From: JBHIDJ01 sp046760105
GTDB lineage: Bacteria; Pseudomonadota; Gammaproteobacteria; Acidiferrobacterales; SPGG2
NCBI GenBank assembly: GCA_046760105.1
Contig: JBHIDJ010000047.1
Location: forward strand, 1-21,356
Direction: 5' to 3'
Length of the DNA: 21,356 bases
Of this stretch, positions 7,626 through 16,149 are shown in pieces (the first letter of the stretch is position 1; each line of letters starts with the position of its first letter). The notes under the pieces were generated by a model that saw only the letters and a list, made by a program, of their open reading frames with translations, had not been told where the DNA came from and did not search any database. The position numbers and the translations under genes are program-made.

Positions 7626-8414
7626 TTATACGATCTCGATTAGGGCATCAAGAACAGCATTGGGTTTTTCGGTCAACAGCGCGTGACCGCAGTTTTCGAT
7701 CACAACCGTCCGTGCGCCAGGAATCGCAGCACCGATGTGTTTGCCCACTCGCGGCGACGCCATAACATCGCGGTCACCGATGATTACTAAGGTCGGACAT
7801 TCCACCTGCGCCGCGCGCTCCGACACATCACCATACTCATTGCATGCCTTGAGACCGGCATAGATGACGCCCGGCGCCGCCCGCTCTAGCAGGTGCAGGT
7901 TACCGCCGGTTTTCCACATACCAGGGGCACCAACGCCGCCGACCTGCGCCGTCTGACTATGGCCCCATATCGTAAGCATATCGATGGCCGCATGCTCGTT
8001 AGCTTTGGCGGCCCCCAACAGCCGTTCGTGCACCGGCATGGGTGCAGAGGTGCCGATTAGTGCGAGTGCGCGGGCGCGTTGCGGATACCGCAGGACGGTT
8101 TCGAGCGCCACGAGCGAACCCATGCTGTGGCCGACGATCGCCGCCTGATCGATTCCGGTTGTGGCAAACACTTGCGCTACCCAGTCTGCCATTTCTGCAA
8201 TGCTCTCCTGGGGCGGTCCGGCGGAACGGCCGTGGCCAGGCAAATCGACCGCCAGTACGTTGCGACCGTGTCGCACAAAGTACCGGATGAATAGTGTCCA
8301 TACGGTGTGATCCAGGCCCGTTCCGTGAATGAAAATGGCCGACGGCAACGACTTATCGAGCTCTCGACCCAACGTTGCAACGAACGCCTTCTTGCCGTCT
8401 ATGTGTAAATCCAT
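7626..8414 (-). CDS. Alpha/beta hydrolase
   Basis: 262 residues, a complete single-domain alpha/beta hydrolase. The oxyanion region is IFIHGTGLDHTVW (28-39), the nucleophile elbow is GHSMGS with Ser97, the acid is in GDRDVM (Asp216 most likely), and the catalytic His244 is in ENCGHALLTEKP. No signal peptide is seen, so it should be cytoplasmic. The overall pattern resembles esterases and C-C bond hydrolases. It is too short and lacks the features of homoserine O-acetyltransferase MetX, so the neighbouring MetY gene does not make it a MetX. It starts 6 bases after the MetY stop on the same strand and is probably co-transcribed. Its substrate is unknown. Confidence 0.82.
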   Translation of the reverse strand: MDLHIDGKKAFVATLGRELDKSLPSAIFIHGTGLDHTVWTLFIRYFVRHGRNVLAVDLPGHGRSAGPPQESIAEMADWVAQVFATTGIDQAAIVGHSMGSLVALETVLRYPQRARALALIGTSAPMPVHERLLGAAKANEHAAIDMLTIWGHSQTAQVGGVGAPGMWKTGGNLHLLERAAPGVIYAGLKACNEYGDVSERAAQVECPTLVIIGDRDVMASPRVGKHIGAAIPGARTVVIENCGHALLTEKPNAVLDALIEIV

Positions 8415-8420
8415 GTTGGT

Positions 8421-9716
8421 CTAACCTTTCTGGGAACGATAAAGCGCACGGCCCAAGTCCTCAATCAGATCATCAGGATCTTCGAGTCCAACTGAGAGTC
8501 GCACCAGACCCTCGGGAATACCTGCCGCTTCTAGCGCCGCTGGATCCATTCGATGGTGGGTCGTGCTGGCTGGGTGAATAACCAGCGACTTGGCATCGCC
8601 GACGTTGGCCAAATGGGAGAACACGCGCAAATTCTCTATCAATCGTTGTCCCGCCGGGCGACCCCCTTTAATGCCGAAGCTGAAAACAGCGCCGCAACCC
8701 TTTGGCAACAGTTTCTTCGCAAGTTCGTGATCGGGATGACCGGAGAGTTCCGGGTAGCGCACCCACTCAACCGCGTCAGCAGAATTGAGAAACGTAACTA
8801 CCTTACGCGTGTTTTCGATATGGCGTTCCATGCGAAGCGACAACGTCTCTACACCCTGGAGAAGATGAAACGCGACAGTTGGTGCCATGCAGGCGCCAAA
8901 GTCTCGCAAGCCTTCGCGACGCGCGCGCGTAATAAACGCTGCCGGCCCAAACTCTTCCGCGAAGTCGAGACCGTGGAAACCGTCATAAGGTTCCGTCAGT
9001 GTTGGAAACTTGCCTGAGGCTTCCCAATCAAAACCACCGCCATCGACCACCACACCGCCGATGGCCACGCCATGGCCACCGAGAAACTTAGTGGCCGAGT
9101 GGAACACCAGGTCGGCGCCCAGTTCGAAAGGGCGAATGAGATAAGGTGTGGTCAGCGTTGAATCGATCAGCAGTGGGAGGCCCGCGACGTGTGCCACCTC
9201 GGCCACCGCTGGGATATCGAGCACTTCCGATCCCGGGTTACCGATTGTCTCACCAAACAAAAGCTTGGTGTTTGGCCGAATCGCTGCTTCAAAAGCCCCA
9301 ACGTCACGCGGATCGACGAACGTGGTCTCGATGCCGAAGCGGGGCAGGGTGTACTCCAGAAGATTATGGGACCCGCCGTATAGCGACCGTGATGACACAA
9401 TATGATCACCCGCGCCCGCGATGGTTACGATGGCGAGGTGCAGCGCGGCCTGCCCGCTGGCTGTACAAATCGCACCGACGCCGCCTTCAAGCGCCGCTAC
9501 GCGTTCCTCCAGCACAGCGTTGGTAGGGTTGGATATTCGCGAGTAGACGTGTCCAGTGCGTTCGATATTGAAGAGCCCGGCGGCAAAATCGGTATCGCGG
9601 AAAACGAACGACGCCGATTGATAGATCGGTGCCGCGCGTGCACCCGTCGCCGGATCGGGCTGCTGGCCTGCATGCAAGCTTAGAGTATCAAAGCGAATAT
9701 AATTGGGGTCAGCCAT
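8421..9716 (-). CDS. metY: O-acetylhomoserine sulfhydrylase-type PLP enzyme (Cys/Met metabolism family)
   Basis: 431 residues, the length typical of MetY and longer than MetB/MetC/MetZ. The PLP-binding Lys210 is in HSATKFLGGHG, and Asp185 (LLIDST), which contacts the cofactor ring nitrogen, is present. The YSRISNPTNAVLEERVAALEGG block near residues 58-79 is characteristic of the family. MetY makes homocysteine from O-acetylhomoserine and sulfide; relatives also do gamma-elimination on sulfur amino acids, so a catabolic role is possible here among degradation genes. The start is well supported by AAGGAGGA six bases upstream of the ATG. It is divergent from the DapE gene across a 78-base gap. 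Confidence 0.88.
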   Translation of the reverse strand: MADPNYIRFDTLSLHAGQQPDPATGARAAPIYQSASFVFRDTDFAAGLFNIERTGHVYSRISNPTNAVLEERVAALEGGVGAICTASGQAALHLAIVTIAGAGDHIVSSRSLYGGSHNLLEYTLPRFGIETTFVDPRDVGAFEAAIRPNTKLLFGETIGNPGSEVLDIPAVAEVAHVAGLPLLIDSTLTTPYLIRPFELGADLVFHSATKFLGGHGVAIGGVVVDGGGFDWEASGKFPTLTEPYDGFHGLDFAEEFGPAAFITRARREGLRDFGACMAPTVAFHLLQGVETLSLRMERHIENTRKVVTFLNSADAVEWVRYPELSGHPDHELAKKLLPKGCGAVFSFGIKGGRPAGQRLIENLRVFSHLANVGDAKSLVIHPASTTHHRMDPAALEAAGIPEGLVRLSVGLEDPDDLIEDLGRALYRSQKG

Positions 9717-9722
9717 AGCCAG

Positions 9723-9730
9723 TCCTCCTT
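9723..9730 (-). promoter_or_regulatory. Strong ribosome binding site of the MetY gene
   Basis: On the minus strand AAGGAGGA stands 6 bases before the ATG at 9716-9714. It is the closest match to the 16S anti-Shine-Dalgarno sequence I noticed in the left half of the window and fixes the start of the gene. Confidence 0.8.
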
Positions 9731-9794
9731 AGTGCATTGCGCTACGATACACATGTCGGCACACTACGTCATCTCGATCACAGCGTAACCTGTC

Positions 9795-10958
9795 GTGTCC
9801 GAAGTTCTGGATCTTACGATTGAACTGATTCGACGTCCGTCAGTGACGCCAGAGGACGCCGGTTGCCAGGAGTTGCTCATCCAACATCTGGCGCCACTCG
9901 GTTTCAGTGTGGAACGGTTAAGATTCGGAGAAGTCGAAAATTTTTGGGCCCGCCGCGGCAAGGATCGTCCCGTGTTCGCTTTCGCCGGACATACCGATGT
10001 GGTCCCACCTGGCGCACAGGATCAATGGACGTCTTCCCCATTCTTACCAGACATTCGGGGTGGTCACTTATTTGGCCGTGGCGCGGCGGACATGAAAGGC
10101 AGCCTCGCTGCCATGGTTGTTGCCTGTCGGCGCTTCGTGCGTGGATATCCCCGTCATCGTGGATCCATCGCATTCTTGATTACAAGTGACGAAGAAGGGC
10201 CGGGTGTAGACGGAACAGCACGGGTAGTTGGGACCCTTTCGCAACGAAACGAAACGATCGACTATTGCCTGATAGGAGAACCCTCAAGCCATAAAAAGCT
10301 GGGGGATGTTATTAAGAATGGACGACGTGGGTCTTTGCACGGCTGGCTTCGAGTGCACGGGACCCCGGGACACGTCGCTTACCCGCACCTCGCCAATAAT
10401 GCCGTTCATGCCTTCGCGCCGGCGTTGACCAAACTCTGTGCCGAGACTTGGGACCGCGGCGATGAACTCTTTAGCCCGACCGGATTTCAGGTAACGAGCA
10501 TGCGGGTCATTCATGAAGCCGAAAATATGATTCCTGGAGACCTTGAGGTGCGGTTTAATTTCCGGTACTCGCCTGCCGTTACTCGGGAAATCCTGCAAAC
10601 GCGGGTCACGGAGATACTAGATCTACATGCACTCGAGTACTCGCTTGAATGGCGAGAGACGGGGAAACCGTTCATCACAGAGAACGGCGAACTCATCGAA
10701 GCCACGCGTCAAGCTATCAGGGAAGTCGCAGGTATAACTACCCAGCTATCTACTGTGGGCGGCACATCGGATGGCCGGTTCATCGCGCCGACCGGGGCCG
10801 AGGTTGTCGAGCTGGGCCCGGTTAACGCGACCATTCACAAGATCGATGAATGTGTCGACATCGACGAGCTGGACAAACTGGTGAGTATATACGAACGTGT
10901 TTTGGAGATATTCTTGGTTGAGGGGAAAGAGAAATCTGGCGCACGCGGTCGAATTTAA
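9795..10958 (+). CDS. dapE: Succinyl-diaminopimelate desuccinylase (M20 metallopeptidase family)
   Basis: 387 residues with a GTG start. In the lysine/diaminopimelate pathway DapE hydrolyses N-succinyl-LL-diaminopimelate to LL-diaminopimelate and succinate. All expected metal and catalytic residues are visible: His66 and Asp68 (FAGHTDVVPPG), Asp99 (FGRGAADMKGSLAAMV), Glu133/Glu134 (ITSDEE), Glu162 (CLIGEPSS) and His348 (NATIHKIDE). The blocks GDVIKNGRRGSL, HGTPGHVAYPHLANN and GGTSDGRFI are DapE hallmarks that set it apart from other M20 enzymes. No other lysine genes are adjacent. It converges on astB, and the two stop codons overlap in the bases TTAA at 10955-10958. A secondary role in removing succinyl groups in arginine catabolism is possible but not shown. 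The GTG has no clear ribosome binding site. Confidence 0.9.
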   Translation: MSEVLDLTIELIRRPSVTPEDAGCQELLIQHLAPLGFSVERLRFGEVENFWARRGKDRPVFAFAGHTDVVPPGAQDQWTSSPFLPDIRGGHLFGRGAADMKGSLAAMVVACRRFVRGYPRHRGSIAFLITSDEEGPGVDGTARVVGTLSQRNETIDYCLIGEPSSHKKLGDVIKNGRRGSLHGWLRVHGTPGHVAYPHLANNAVHAFAPALTKLCAETWDRGDELFSPTGFQVTSMRVIHEAENMIPGDLEVRFNFRYSPAVTREILQTRVTEILDLHALEYSLEWRETGKPFITENGELIEATRQAIREVAGITTQLSTVGGTSDGRFIAPTGAEVVELGPVNATIHKIDECVDIDELDKLVSIYERVLEIFLVEGKEKSGARGRI

Positions 10959-12307
10959 GTGTCTTGTTGAAACGGGTAAACCGATCCCAGCCCGAGTATC
11001 TGCGTCAATTCATCGAGCGCTGCACGAGATTCTGTAATCAAGGTTGGATCGATCAGGTCGTCTAATGTAAGACGGTCCCGGTAGTGGCGCTCGACCCAGT
11101 CAGTCAAGCGGTGATACAGCGCGTCGTCCAGAAACACGGCTGCGTTGGCTCGCGCGATCTCCGCCTCCGTCAACACGACCCGTTGTCGAAGACAGGCGGG
11201 GCCACCGCCGTTTTTCATGCTCTCACGTAGATCAACGTAATGCACCTCTGACAACGGATTTGGTGCGGCTATGATTTCCCCTAAGCATTGTTTGACGTGC
11301 GCGTCTTCTTCGCACTCCCTGGGTGCGATAATCGCCATGCGCCCGTCGGCCAACGTGACGAGCTGAGTGTTAAAAACGTAAGACTTAACGGCCGCATCAA
11401 CCGTCACTTGCTTATCCGTGACTTCGATCAGGCACAGGTCGCCGCTGAACTTAGTCTGGAGCTTTTCGACTACACGATCGGAATCGAGGAATGCCTGGGC
11501 GTGATAGAGCAGAACATTGCGATTACCCACAGCGATGACATCATTGTGAAACACACCGGTGCCGATGACGGCTGGATTCTGTTGAGCAAACACGACTTTC
11601 GCCGGATCGAGCTCATGTAACCGCGCGATGGCGGCGGACGCCTCGAATGTCTGACGGGCTGGAAACTTTTTTGGGTGCGGCTTCCCGTCATCGAAGGCGT
11701 AACGCCCAAAGACAAAAAACTCGACCCCGGCTTCGCCGTACTCCCGACATAATCGCGTGTGGTTAGCCGCCCCCTCATCACCGAAGTATTCGCCGGCGGG
11801 GAGGGCAGGGTGATGAGCAAAGAACCCCTCATCAGTAAATATGGCCTTCAAGATGCGACTGGTAGTCGGATGTTCGATAGAACGATGAAATTTGTTCGAC
11901 AAGTTGGCGGGGGTAAAGTGTACCCGGCCATCACCGCTATCGGCACTCGGTGACACGGTGACCGCATTGGCCGTCCACATGCTCGACGCGGAATAGCAGG
12001 CTTGGAAGATCTGCGGTGCTTCCCGACTCACCCGTGTGATGATCTCGGCGTCACTGCCGCTAAACCCCAGCCGCCTGAGGGTTTCAACATCAGGGCGCTC
12101 GTGTGGTGCCAAGACCGCTTGCTTTAGCCCCATGTCTGCCAACCGCTTCATCTTCGCTAGGCCCTGCTTGGCCGCGATCTTGGGTGAAGACACGCTCAGC
12201 GCGTGACTGGCAGACGCGATATTGCCGAAAGAGAGCCCCCCATAGTTATGCGTGGGGCCGACGAGCCCATCGAAGTTGACTTCGTACGCTTTCACCGGGT
12301 GCGACAC
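10955..12307 (-). CDS. astB: N-succinylarginine dihydrolase
   Basis: 450 residues, GTG start. AstB converts N2-succinylarginine to N2-succinylornithine, CO2 and two ammonia, the second step of the AST pathway. The N-terminal block EVNFDGLVGPTHNYGGLSFGN is diagnostic of the family. The catalytic Cys is residue 372 in GGGPACLRQRVVLT. ANAVTVSPSADS and FFAHHPALP are further family blocks of the guanidino-modifying fold. The gene starts 2 bases after the astD stop, so it depends on the same transcript. It is the last gene of the operon in this window; in the E. coli order astCADBE the next gene would be astE, but here a convergent dapE begins instead. Confidence 0.96.
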   Translation of the reverse strand: MSHPVKAYEVNFDGLVGPTHNYGGLSFGNIASASHALSVSSPKIAAKQGLAKMKRLADMGLKQAVLAPHERPDVETLRRLGFSGSDAEIITRVSREAPQIFQACYSASSMWTANAVTVSPSADSGDGRVHFTPANLSNKFHRSIEHPTTSRILKAIFTDEGFFAHHPALPAGEYFGDEGAANHTRLCREYGEAGVEFFVFGRYAFDDGKPHPKKFPARQTFEASAAIARLHELDPAKVVFAQQNPAVIGTGVFHNDVIAVGNRNVLLYHAQAFLDSDRVVEKLQTKFSGDLCLIEVTDKQVTVDAAVKSYVFNTQLVTLADGRMAIIAPRECEEDAHVKQCLGEIIAAPNPLSEVHYVDLRESMKNGGGPACLRQRVVLTEAEIARANAAVFLDDALYHRLTDWVERHYRDRLTLDDLIDPTLITESRAALDELTQILGLGSVYPFQQDT

Positions 12308-12309
12308 GC

Positions 12310-13770
12310 TCAGAGATCGATGCCAGGACTGGGGCTCGCTGGCAGCGACAGCCGGTCGGCCTCCAACCGTGCAACCGGATAGGCACAGTAGTCGGCGGCG
12401 TAGTAGGCGCTTGGCCGATGGTTGCCGCTATCGCCGATGCCGCCGAATGGCGCCACGCTGCTCGCACCGGTAAGGGGTCGGTTCCAATTCACGATACCGG
12501 CACGGATGTGCCGATAGAAACGATCGAAAAGATCGGCATCGTCACTGAACAAACCGGCAGAAAGACCAAATGCGGTGCGATTGGCCTCGTCGATGGCGGC
12601 GTCGAAGTCAGTGGTACGAATGAGCTGCAGAAACGGCCCGAACGCTTCTTCGTCGGGACGTTCGCTAACAGTCGTCACATCCATCAAGCCAGGAGAGAGA
12701 AAGGGCCGGTCTTCCTTCAGGCGACGCATCGCCACGAGGGGCTTACCCCCCGTGGCCTGCAAACGCGCCTGGATCTTGAGCAACTTCTCTGCTGCCGGGT
12801 TGGAGACGACCGGACCCATGAAGGGTTCCGGGCGATCACTGTAAGCACCGACGCGAATCTTGCCCATCATTTGTTGCAAACGTGCAATGAAGCCATCGCC
12901 TTCCTCGCCCTGCGGCACAATAAGACGCCGGGCACAGGTACAGCGCTGGCCGGCTGAGAGATACGCCGACTGAATCGTGTTGTAGGCGGCTGCATCCACA
13001 TCGCCAATCCGGTAGACCACCAGCGGATTGTTCCCGCCCATCTCTAACGCCAAGATTTTAGACGGATGGTCGCCGAACTGACGATGTAGCGCCTTGCCCG
13101 TGACTGGGCTACCCGTGAATAACAGGCCGTCGATATCGGCATGCTGTGCCAGTGCGATGCCGGTGTCGCGCCCTCCTTGGAGGAGATTGATGACACCGCG
13201 CGGCAAGCCGGCTGCATGCCAGCGCTCGAGAGTCTTTTGCGCCACCAACGGCGTCAGTTCGCTTGGCTTGAAGACGACGGTATTGCCGGCGAGTAGCGCC
13301 GGCACGATGTGCCCATTCGGCAGATGGCCAGGAAAGTTATACGGGCCAAACACGGCCACCACGCCGTGGGGTTTATGAACGACGACAGAGCGCACTCCGC
13401 CTGCCGCACCGCGCCGCTCACCCGTGCGTTCCCGATACGCGGTGATGGAGATGGCGATCTTGCCGATCATGGCGCCAACTTCGGTAATGGATTCCCACAA
13501 CGGCTTACCGGTTTCTTGCGCGATGCACTCGGCGAGCACGGCCTTTTGCGCTTCCAGTTCACCACGAAACGCGTCCAGCAAGACCATGCGTGCATCGAAA
13601 GATTTACTGGCCCAATCGGGGAAGGCGTTACGTGCGGCGTGCACCGCGTCATCGATGTCGCTCCCGCTAGCAGCACGTCCGCGCCAGATCACATCACCGG
13701 TAGCGGGATTCTCCGAGCTGAAAGACACCCCGCTACCCTCAGACCACTGATTGTTAATTAAATGGGTCAT
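12310..13770 (-). CDS. astD: N-succinylglutamate 5-semialdehyde dehydrogenase
   Basis: 486 residues of the aldehyde dehydrogenase superfamily, with the length usual for AstD. It oxidises succinylglutamate semialdehyde to succinylglutamate with NAD+. Visible catalytic residues are Asn145 (FGPYNFPGHLPNGH), Glu243 (LEMGGNNPLVV) and the nucleophile Cys277 (SAGQRCTCARRL). The AGNTVVFKPSELTP block binds the cofactor. The LPNGHIVPALLAGN stretch and the position in the operon specify AstD among aldehyde dehydrogenases. It lies 18 bases after the astA stop. The ATG has no good Shine-Dalgarno sequence, which suggests translation coupled to astA. Confidence 0.95.
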   Translation of the reverse strand: MTHLINNQWSEGSGVSFSSENPATGDVIWRGRAASGSDIDDAVHAARNAFPDWASKSFDARMVLLDAFRGELEAQKAVLAECIAQETGKPLWESITEVGAMIGKIAISITAYRERTGERRGAAGGVRSVVVHKPHGVVAVFGPYNFPGHLPNGHIVPALLAGNTVVFKPSELTPLVAQKTLERWHAAGLPRGVINLLQGGRDTGIALAQHADIDGLLFTGSPVTGKALHRQFGDHPSKILALEMGGNNPLVVYRIGDVDAAAYNTIQSAYLSAGQRCTCARRLIVPQGEEGDGFIARLQQMMGKIRVGAYSDRPEPFMGPVVSNPAAEKLLKIQARLQATGGKPLVAMRRLKEDRPFLSPGLMDVTTVSERPDEEAFGPFLQLIRTTDFDAAIDEANRTAFGLSAGLFSDDADLFDRFYRHIRAGIVNWNRPLTGASSVAPFGGIGDSGNHRPSAYYAADYCAYPVARLEADRLSLPASPSPGIDL

Positions 13771-13788
13771 CGTTGATCGGACAGACCG

Positions 13789-14814
13789 TTATGCCTTGAC
13801 AAAACGCAGGTGATCACCCACCTCGAGCATCAGGGCATCGGCGACATTTCGTGGAATGGATGCCTTGCCATTATTCTGCATACGAAGATTGCCGCGGCAC
13901 ATGCGGAAATTTTCTAGCTGTGTATTGGCGATGATAAAGTCTTCAGAGTCTACCGCCTTGACGATCCTATGGATGGCGACACGTGTGCTCTCACGCACGG
14001 TGTGGATCTCGCTCAGTGGACACTGAATTGTGGGACCCGCATCAAATACATCGACACAGCCCTCGTGGCGGAATCCCTCCCGCTCCAGCAACTTCAATGC
14101 AGGTCGAGTCGCCTCATGCGGTACGCCAATGACGTCTCGAGCCGCTTTCGGTAGTAGACGCAGATAGATAGGGTGTTTCGGCATCAGGTCAGCAATGAAT
14201 TGATACTTGCCAACAGCGCTCAGGTAGTCTGCATAGGAGAAGTCTATATCAAGAAAATGACGACCGACGCTTTCCCAAAACACACAACGTCCCTGCTCGT
14301 CTTGCATGCCGCGCATCTCCGCCATTATCAGCTCTGGAAACCGCTGAGGAAACTCGGCCATAAATAGAAAGCGACTGCGTGATAGAAAACTGCCGTTACC
14401 ATTCTTGCGGTAGGTCGGCGTAAGGTACAACGTGCCGATTTCAGCCGCGCCGCGGTATTCGTTGACCATCTGTAGTACGGTCAGGGTATCGTACCTCTTC
14501 AGTTCGCGCGACGTGTGCGGCAGCCTCACCAGCCTATAAGAGTAGAACGGTCGGCTCAAGCCAACGGTCGCGATGATACCGCAACAGCCAACCACCTTGC
14601 CGGCGCTGCTGTCCTCCATCATAAAGAGGTATGACTCTTCCCCGGGTTTATCAGAGTCACCGATCTCGCGGGCAAACCCGTCAATCGATGCCTGAATCTT
14701 GGCCTCGAGAAGCTCTCTTTCCCGCGGCAGGTTAGTCATGCCGGCACCGGCCTCGGCCCCGAGTCCTATCAACGCATCGAGGTCATCCAAAGTACTCGGA
14801 CGAATCACGATCAT
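13789..14814 (-). CDS. astA: Arginine N-succinyltransferase
   Basis: 341 residues from the start chosen here. AstA transfers succinyl from succinyl-CoA to the alpha-amino group of arginine, the entry step of the AST pathway. Family blocks are IGTLYLTPTYRKNGNG, AEMRGMQDEQGRCVFWESVGRHF, FIADLMPKHPIY and DVFDAGPTIQC. I start it at the ATG at 14814-14812 because MIVIRPSTLDDL is where family members begin and because this ATG overlaps the stop of the upstream hydrolase as ATGA. An ATG six codons earlier (14832) is possible but would add residues unlike the family. It is a single-subunit type; no second paralog such as Pseudomonas AruF/AruG is present. Confidence 0.95.
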   Translation of the reverse strand: MIVIRPSTLDDLDALIGLGAEAGAGMTNLPRERELLEAKIQASIDGFAREIGDSDKPGEESYLFMMEDSSAGKVVGCCGIIATVGLSRPFYSYRLVRLPHTSRELKRYDTLTVLQMVNEYRGAAEIGTLYLTPTYRKNGNGSFLSRSRFLFMAEFPQRFPELIMAEMRGMQDEQGRCVFWESVGRHFLDIDFSYADYLSAVGKYQFIADLMPKHPIYLRLLPKAARDVIGVPHEATRPALKLLEREGFRHEGCVDVFDAGPTIQCPLSEIHTVRESTRVAIHRIVKAVDSEDFIIANTQLENFRMCRGNLRMQNNGKASIPRNVADALMLEVGDHLRFVKA

Positions 14815-16049
14815 ACCGCTGTTCCCGTCCATTCTTTTGGCGAGACTAGCTCGCCAGCGCCGAGCTTCATCAGTAACAACGCACTTAACCGAGCCCGTTC
14901 CGTCAGACTATCAACAAGGACAAACTCATCTGCACTATGTATGTGGCCACCACGCACCCCCAGGGTATCAACATTGGGCAGACCGGCTGCAGCCAAGTTG
15001 TTGCCGTCACAACACCCACCGGTTGGTTTCCATTCGATCGATAAGCCAAGATCTTTGCCGCACGCAGCAATAGTCTCGAATAAGGTCTGACTTTCCGGTG
15101 TGAGCGCTTTGGGGGTACGACCGAAGTCTCCGTGCAACTCAAGCTTGTAGCCTTCGCGCTGATTAATCTGTTCACAGATAGCCTGCAATTGATTCTCCAC
15201 CCATGCCTGCTCGTCGACGGTGGCAACCCGTATATTGAAACGGCAAATCGCAAGATCGGGCACAATGTTCACCGGTCCACCGCCCTCGATCTTGCCAGGA
15301 TTAACGGTAATCCCCGGTTGTTTTCCATTGAGTGCGTCGATCGCCCGTATGAAGTCGGCAAGCGCCACGACCGCATTGTGCCCCAGGTGATGCTCACGTC
15401 CCGCGTGTGCCGCCTTGCCACGTATAACCGCCACAAAGTTCCCGCTGCCCTTTCGAGCTCCGGCCAACGTGCCGTCCGAAAGAGCGGGCTCGTAGATTAG
15501 ACCGAACTGATTGCGACGGGCGCTCGCTTCTAGCAAGGGTGCGGAACCGGGTGATCCGATTTCCTCATCAGGATTGATCAACACCTCCCAGCCAACGGTC
15601 TCGGCATACGGACTGCGCTCGAGTGCCTCCAGCACCTTGAGCATCACCACGAGGCCGCCCTTGAGATCGGCAACGCCCGGACCGTTTAAGCTGTGTTTGT
15701 CGCGCCATACGGTTTTTTGGAAGGGATGATCGCTGCCAAAAACGGTATCCATGTGACCACCCAAAAAAACATGATGGCGTGCTTCCAGCCGGCGGGTGAT
15801 ACGCAACGCCTTGCCCAACGGTACCTGCAGAACCTTGCCGTCGCCATCCACCATTTCCATAGGGGCGAGGTCGATTTCTTCTATGGTCCCCTGCAGCGGC
15901 CTAAAGGCGGATATGAGTGCTTGGCGCATACGGCCGAGGCCGGCCAAATTGTAACTACCCGAGTTTATCGCCGACCAGTCAAACAACATCTGCACCATCA
16001 CCGCGTGCTCGTCGTCAATCCATTTTAGGTAAGGTGTGTAGCCACTCAT
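14811..16049 (-). CDS. M20-family metallohydrolase, carboxypeptidase G2-like, inside the AST operon
   Basis: 412 residues from the chosen start. The two-zinc M20 site is intact: His99 and Asp101 (LGGHMDTVFG), Asp128 (GPGVADLKGG), Glu162/Glu163 (NPDEEIGSPGS), Glu187 (LIYEPAL) and His371 (RGGHIHSADEF). The arrangement resembles carboxypeptidase G2, a glutamate carboxypeptidase that splits N-acyl-glutamate amides. The open frame extends upstream to 16175, but the extra 42 residues look non-coding and would overlap astC. The ATG at 16049 starts the natural MSGYTPYLKWIDD sequence. It overlaps astA by 4 bases (ATGA), so the two are coupled. Since astE is missing from the window, this enzyme may hydrolyse N-succinylglutamate to glutamate and succinate, the last AST step; this is inference. 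A general aminoacylase role is the alternative. Confidence 0.85.
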   Translation of the reverse strand: MSGYTPYLKWIDDEHAVMVQMLFDWSAINSGSYNLAGLGRMRQALISAFRPLQGTIEEIDLAPMEMVDGDGKVLQVPLGKALRITRRLEARHHVFLGGHMDTVFGSDHPFQKTVWRDKHSLNGPGVADLKGGLVVMLKVLEALERSPYAETVGWEVLINPDEEIGSPGSAPLLEASARRNQFGLIYEPALSDGTLAGARKGSGNFVAVIRGKAAHAGREHHLGHNAVVALADFIRAIDALNGKQPGITVNPGKIEGGGPVNIVPDLAICRFNIRVATVDEQAWVENQLQAICEQINQREGYKLELHGDFGRTPKALTPESQTLFETIAACGKDLGLSIEWKPTGGCCDGNNLAAAGLPNVDTLGVRGGHIHSADEFVLVDSLTERARLSALLLMKLGAGELVSPKEWTGTAV

Positions 16050-16070
16050 CGTGTTATCTCGATCAAAGAA

Positions 16071-16093
16071 GGTCGGCACATCCGATGCCGGCC
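16071..16093 (-). terminator. Hairpin between astC and the M20 gene, possible attenuator
   Basis: GGTCGGCA (16071-16078) and TGCCGGCC (16086-16093) pair over 8 positions, one of them a G-T wobble, with a 7-base loop. On the minus strand, the operon's sense strand, the hairpin is followed by TTCTTTG. It lies 21 bases before the hydrolase ATG and 56 bases after the astC stop. It could reduce read-through from astC or shape the message; a full terminator would cut off astA, astD and astB, so partial termination or mRNA processing is more likely. Confidence 0.45.
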
Positions 16094-16149
16094 ACCTGGA
16101 GGTGTGCACAGAGTGAGCACAGAATTCTATCGATCCAAGTTTCTCGCTG

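Noticed and set aside
12418..12957. Rightward open frame of 179 codons opposite astD
   Set aside because: It is the complement of conserved AstD sequence; no independent evidence of coding.
14815..14832. Six-codon upstream start for astA at 14832
   Set aside because: Family members begin at the MIVIRP sequence, and the ATG at 14814 makes a typical ATGA coupling overlap with the preceding gene.
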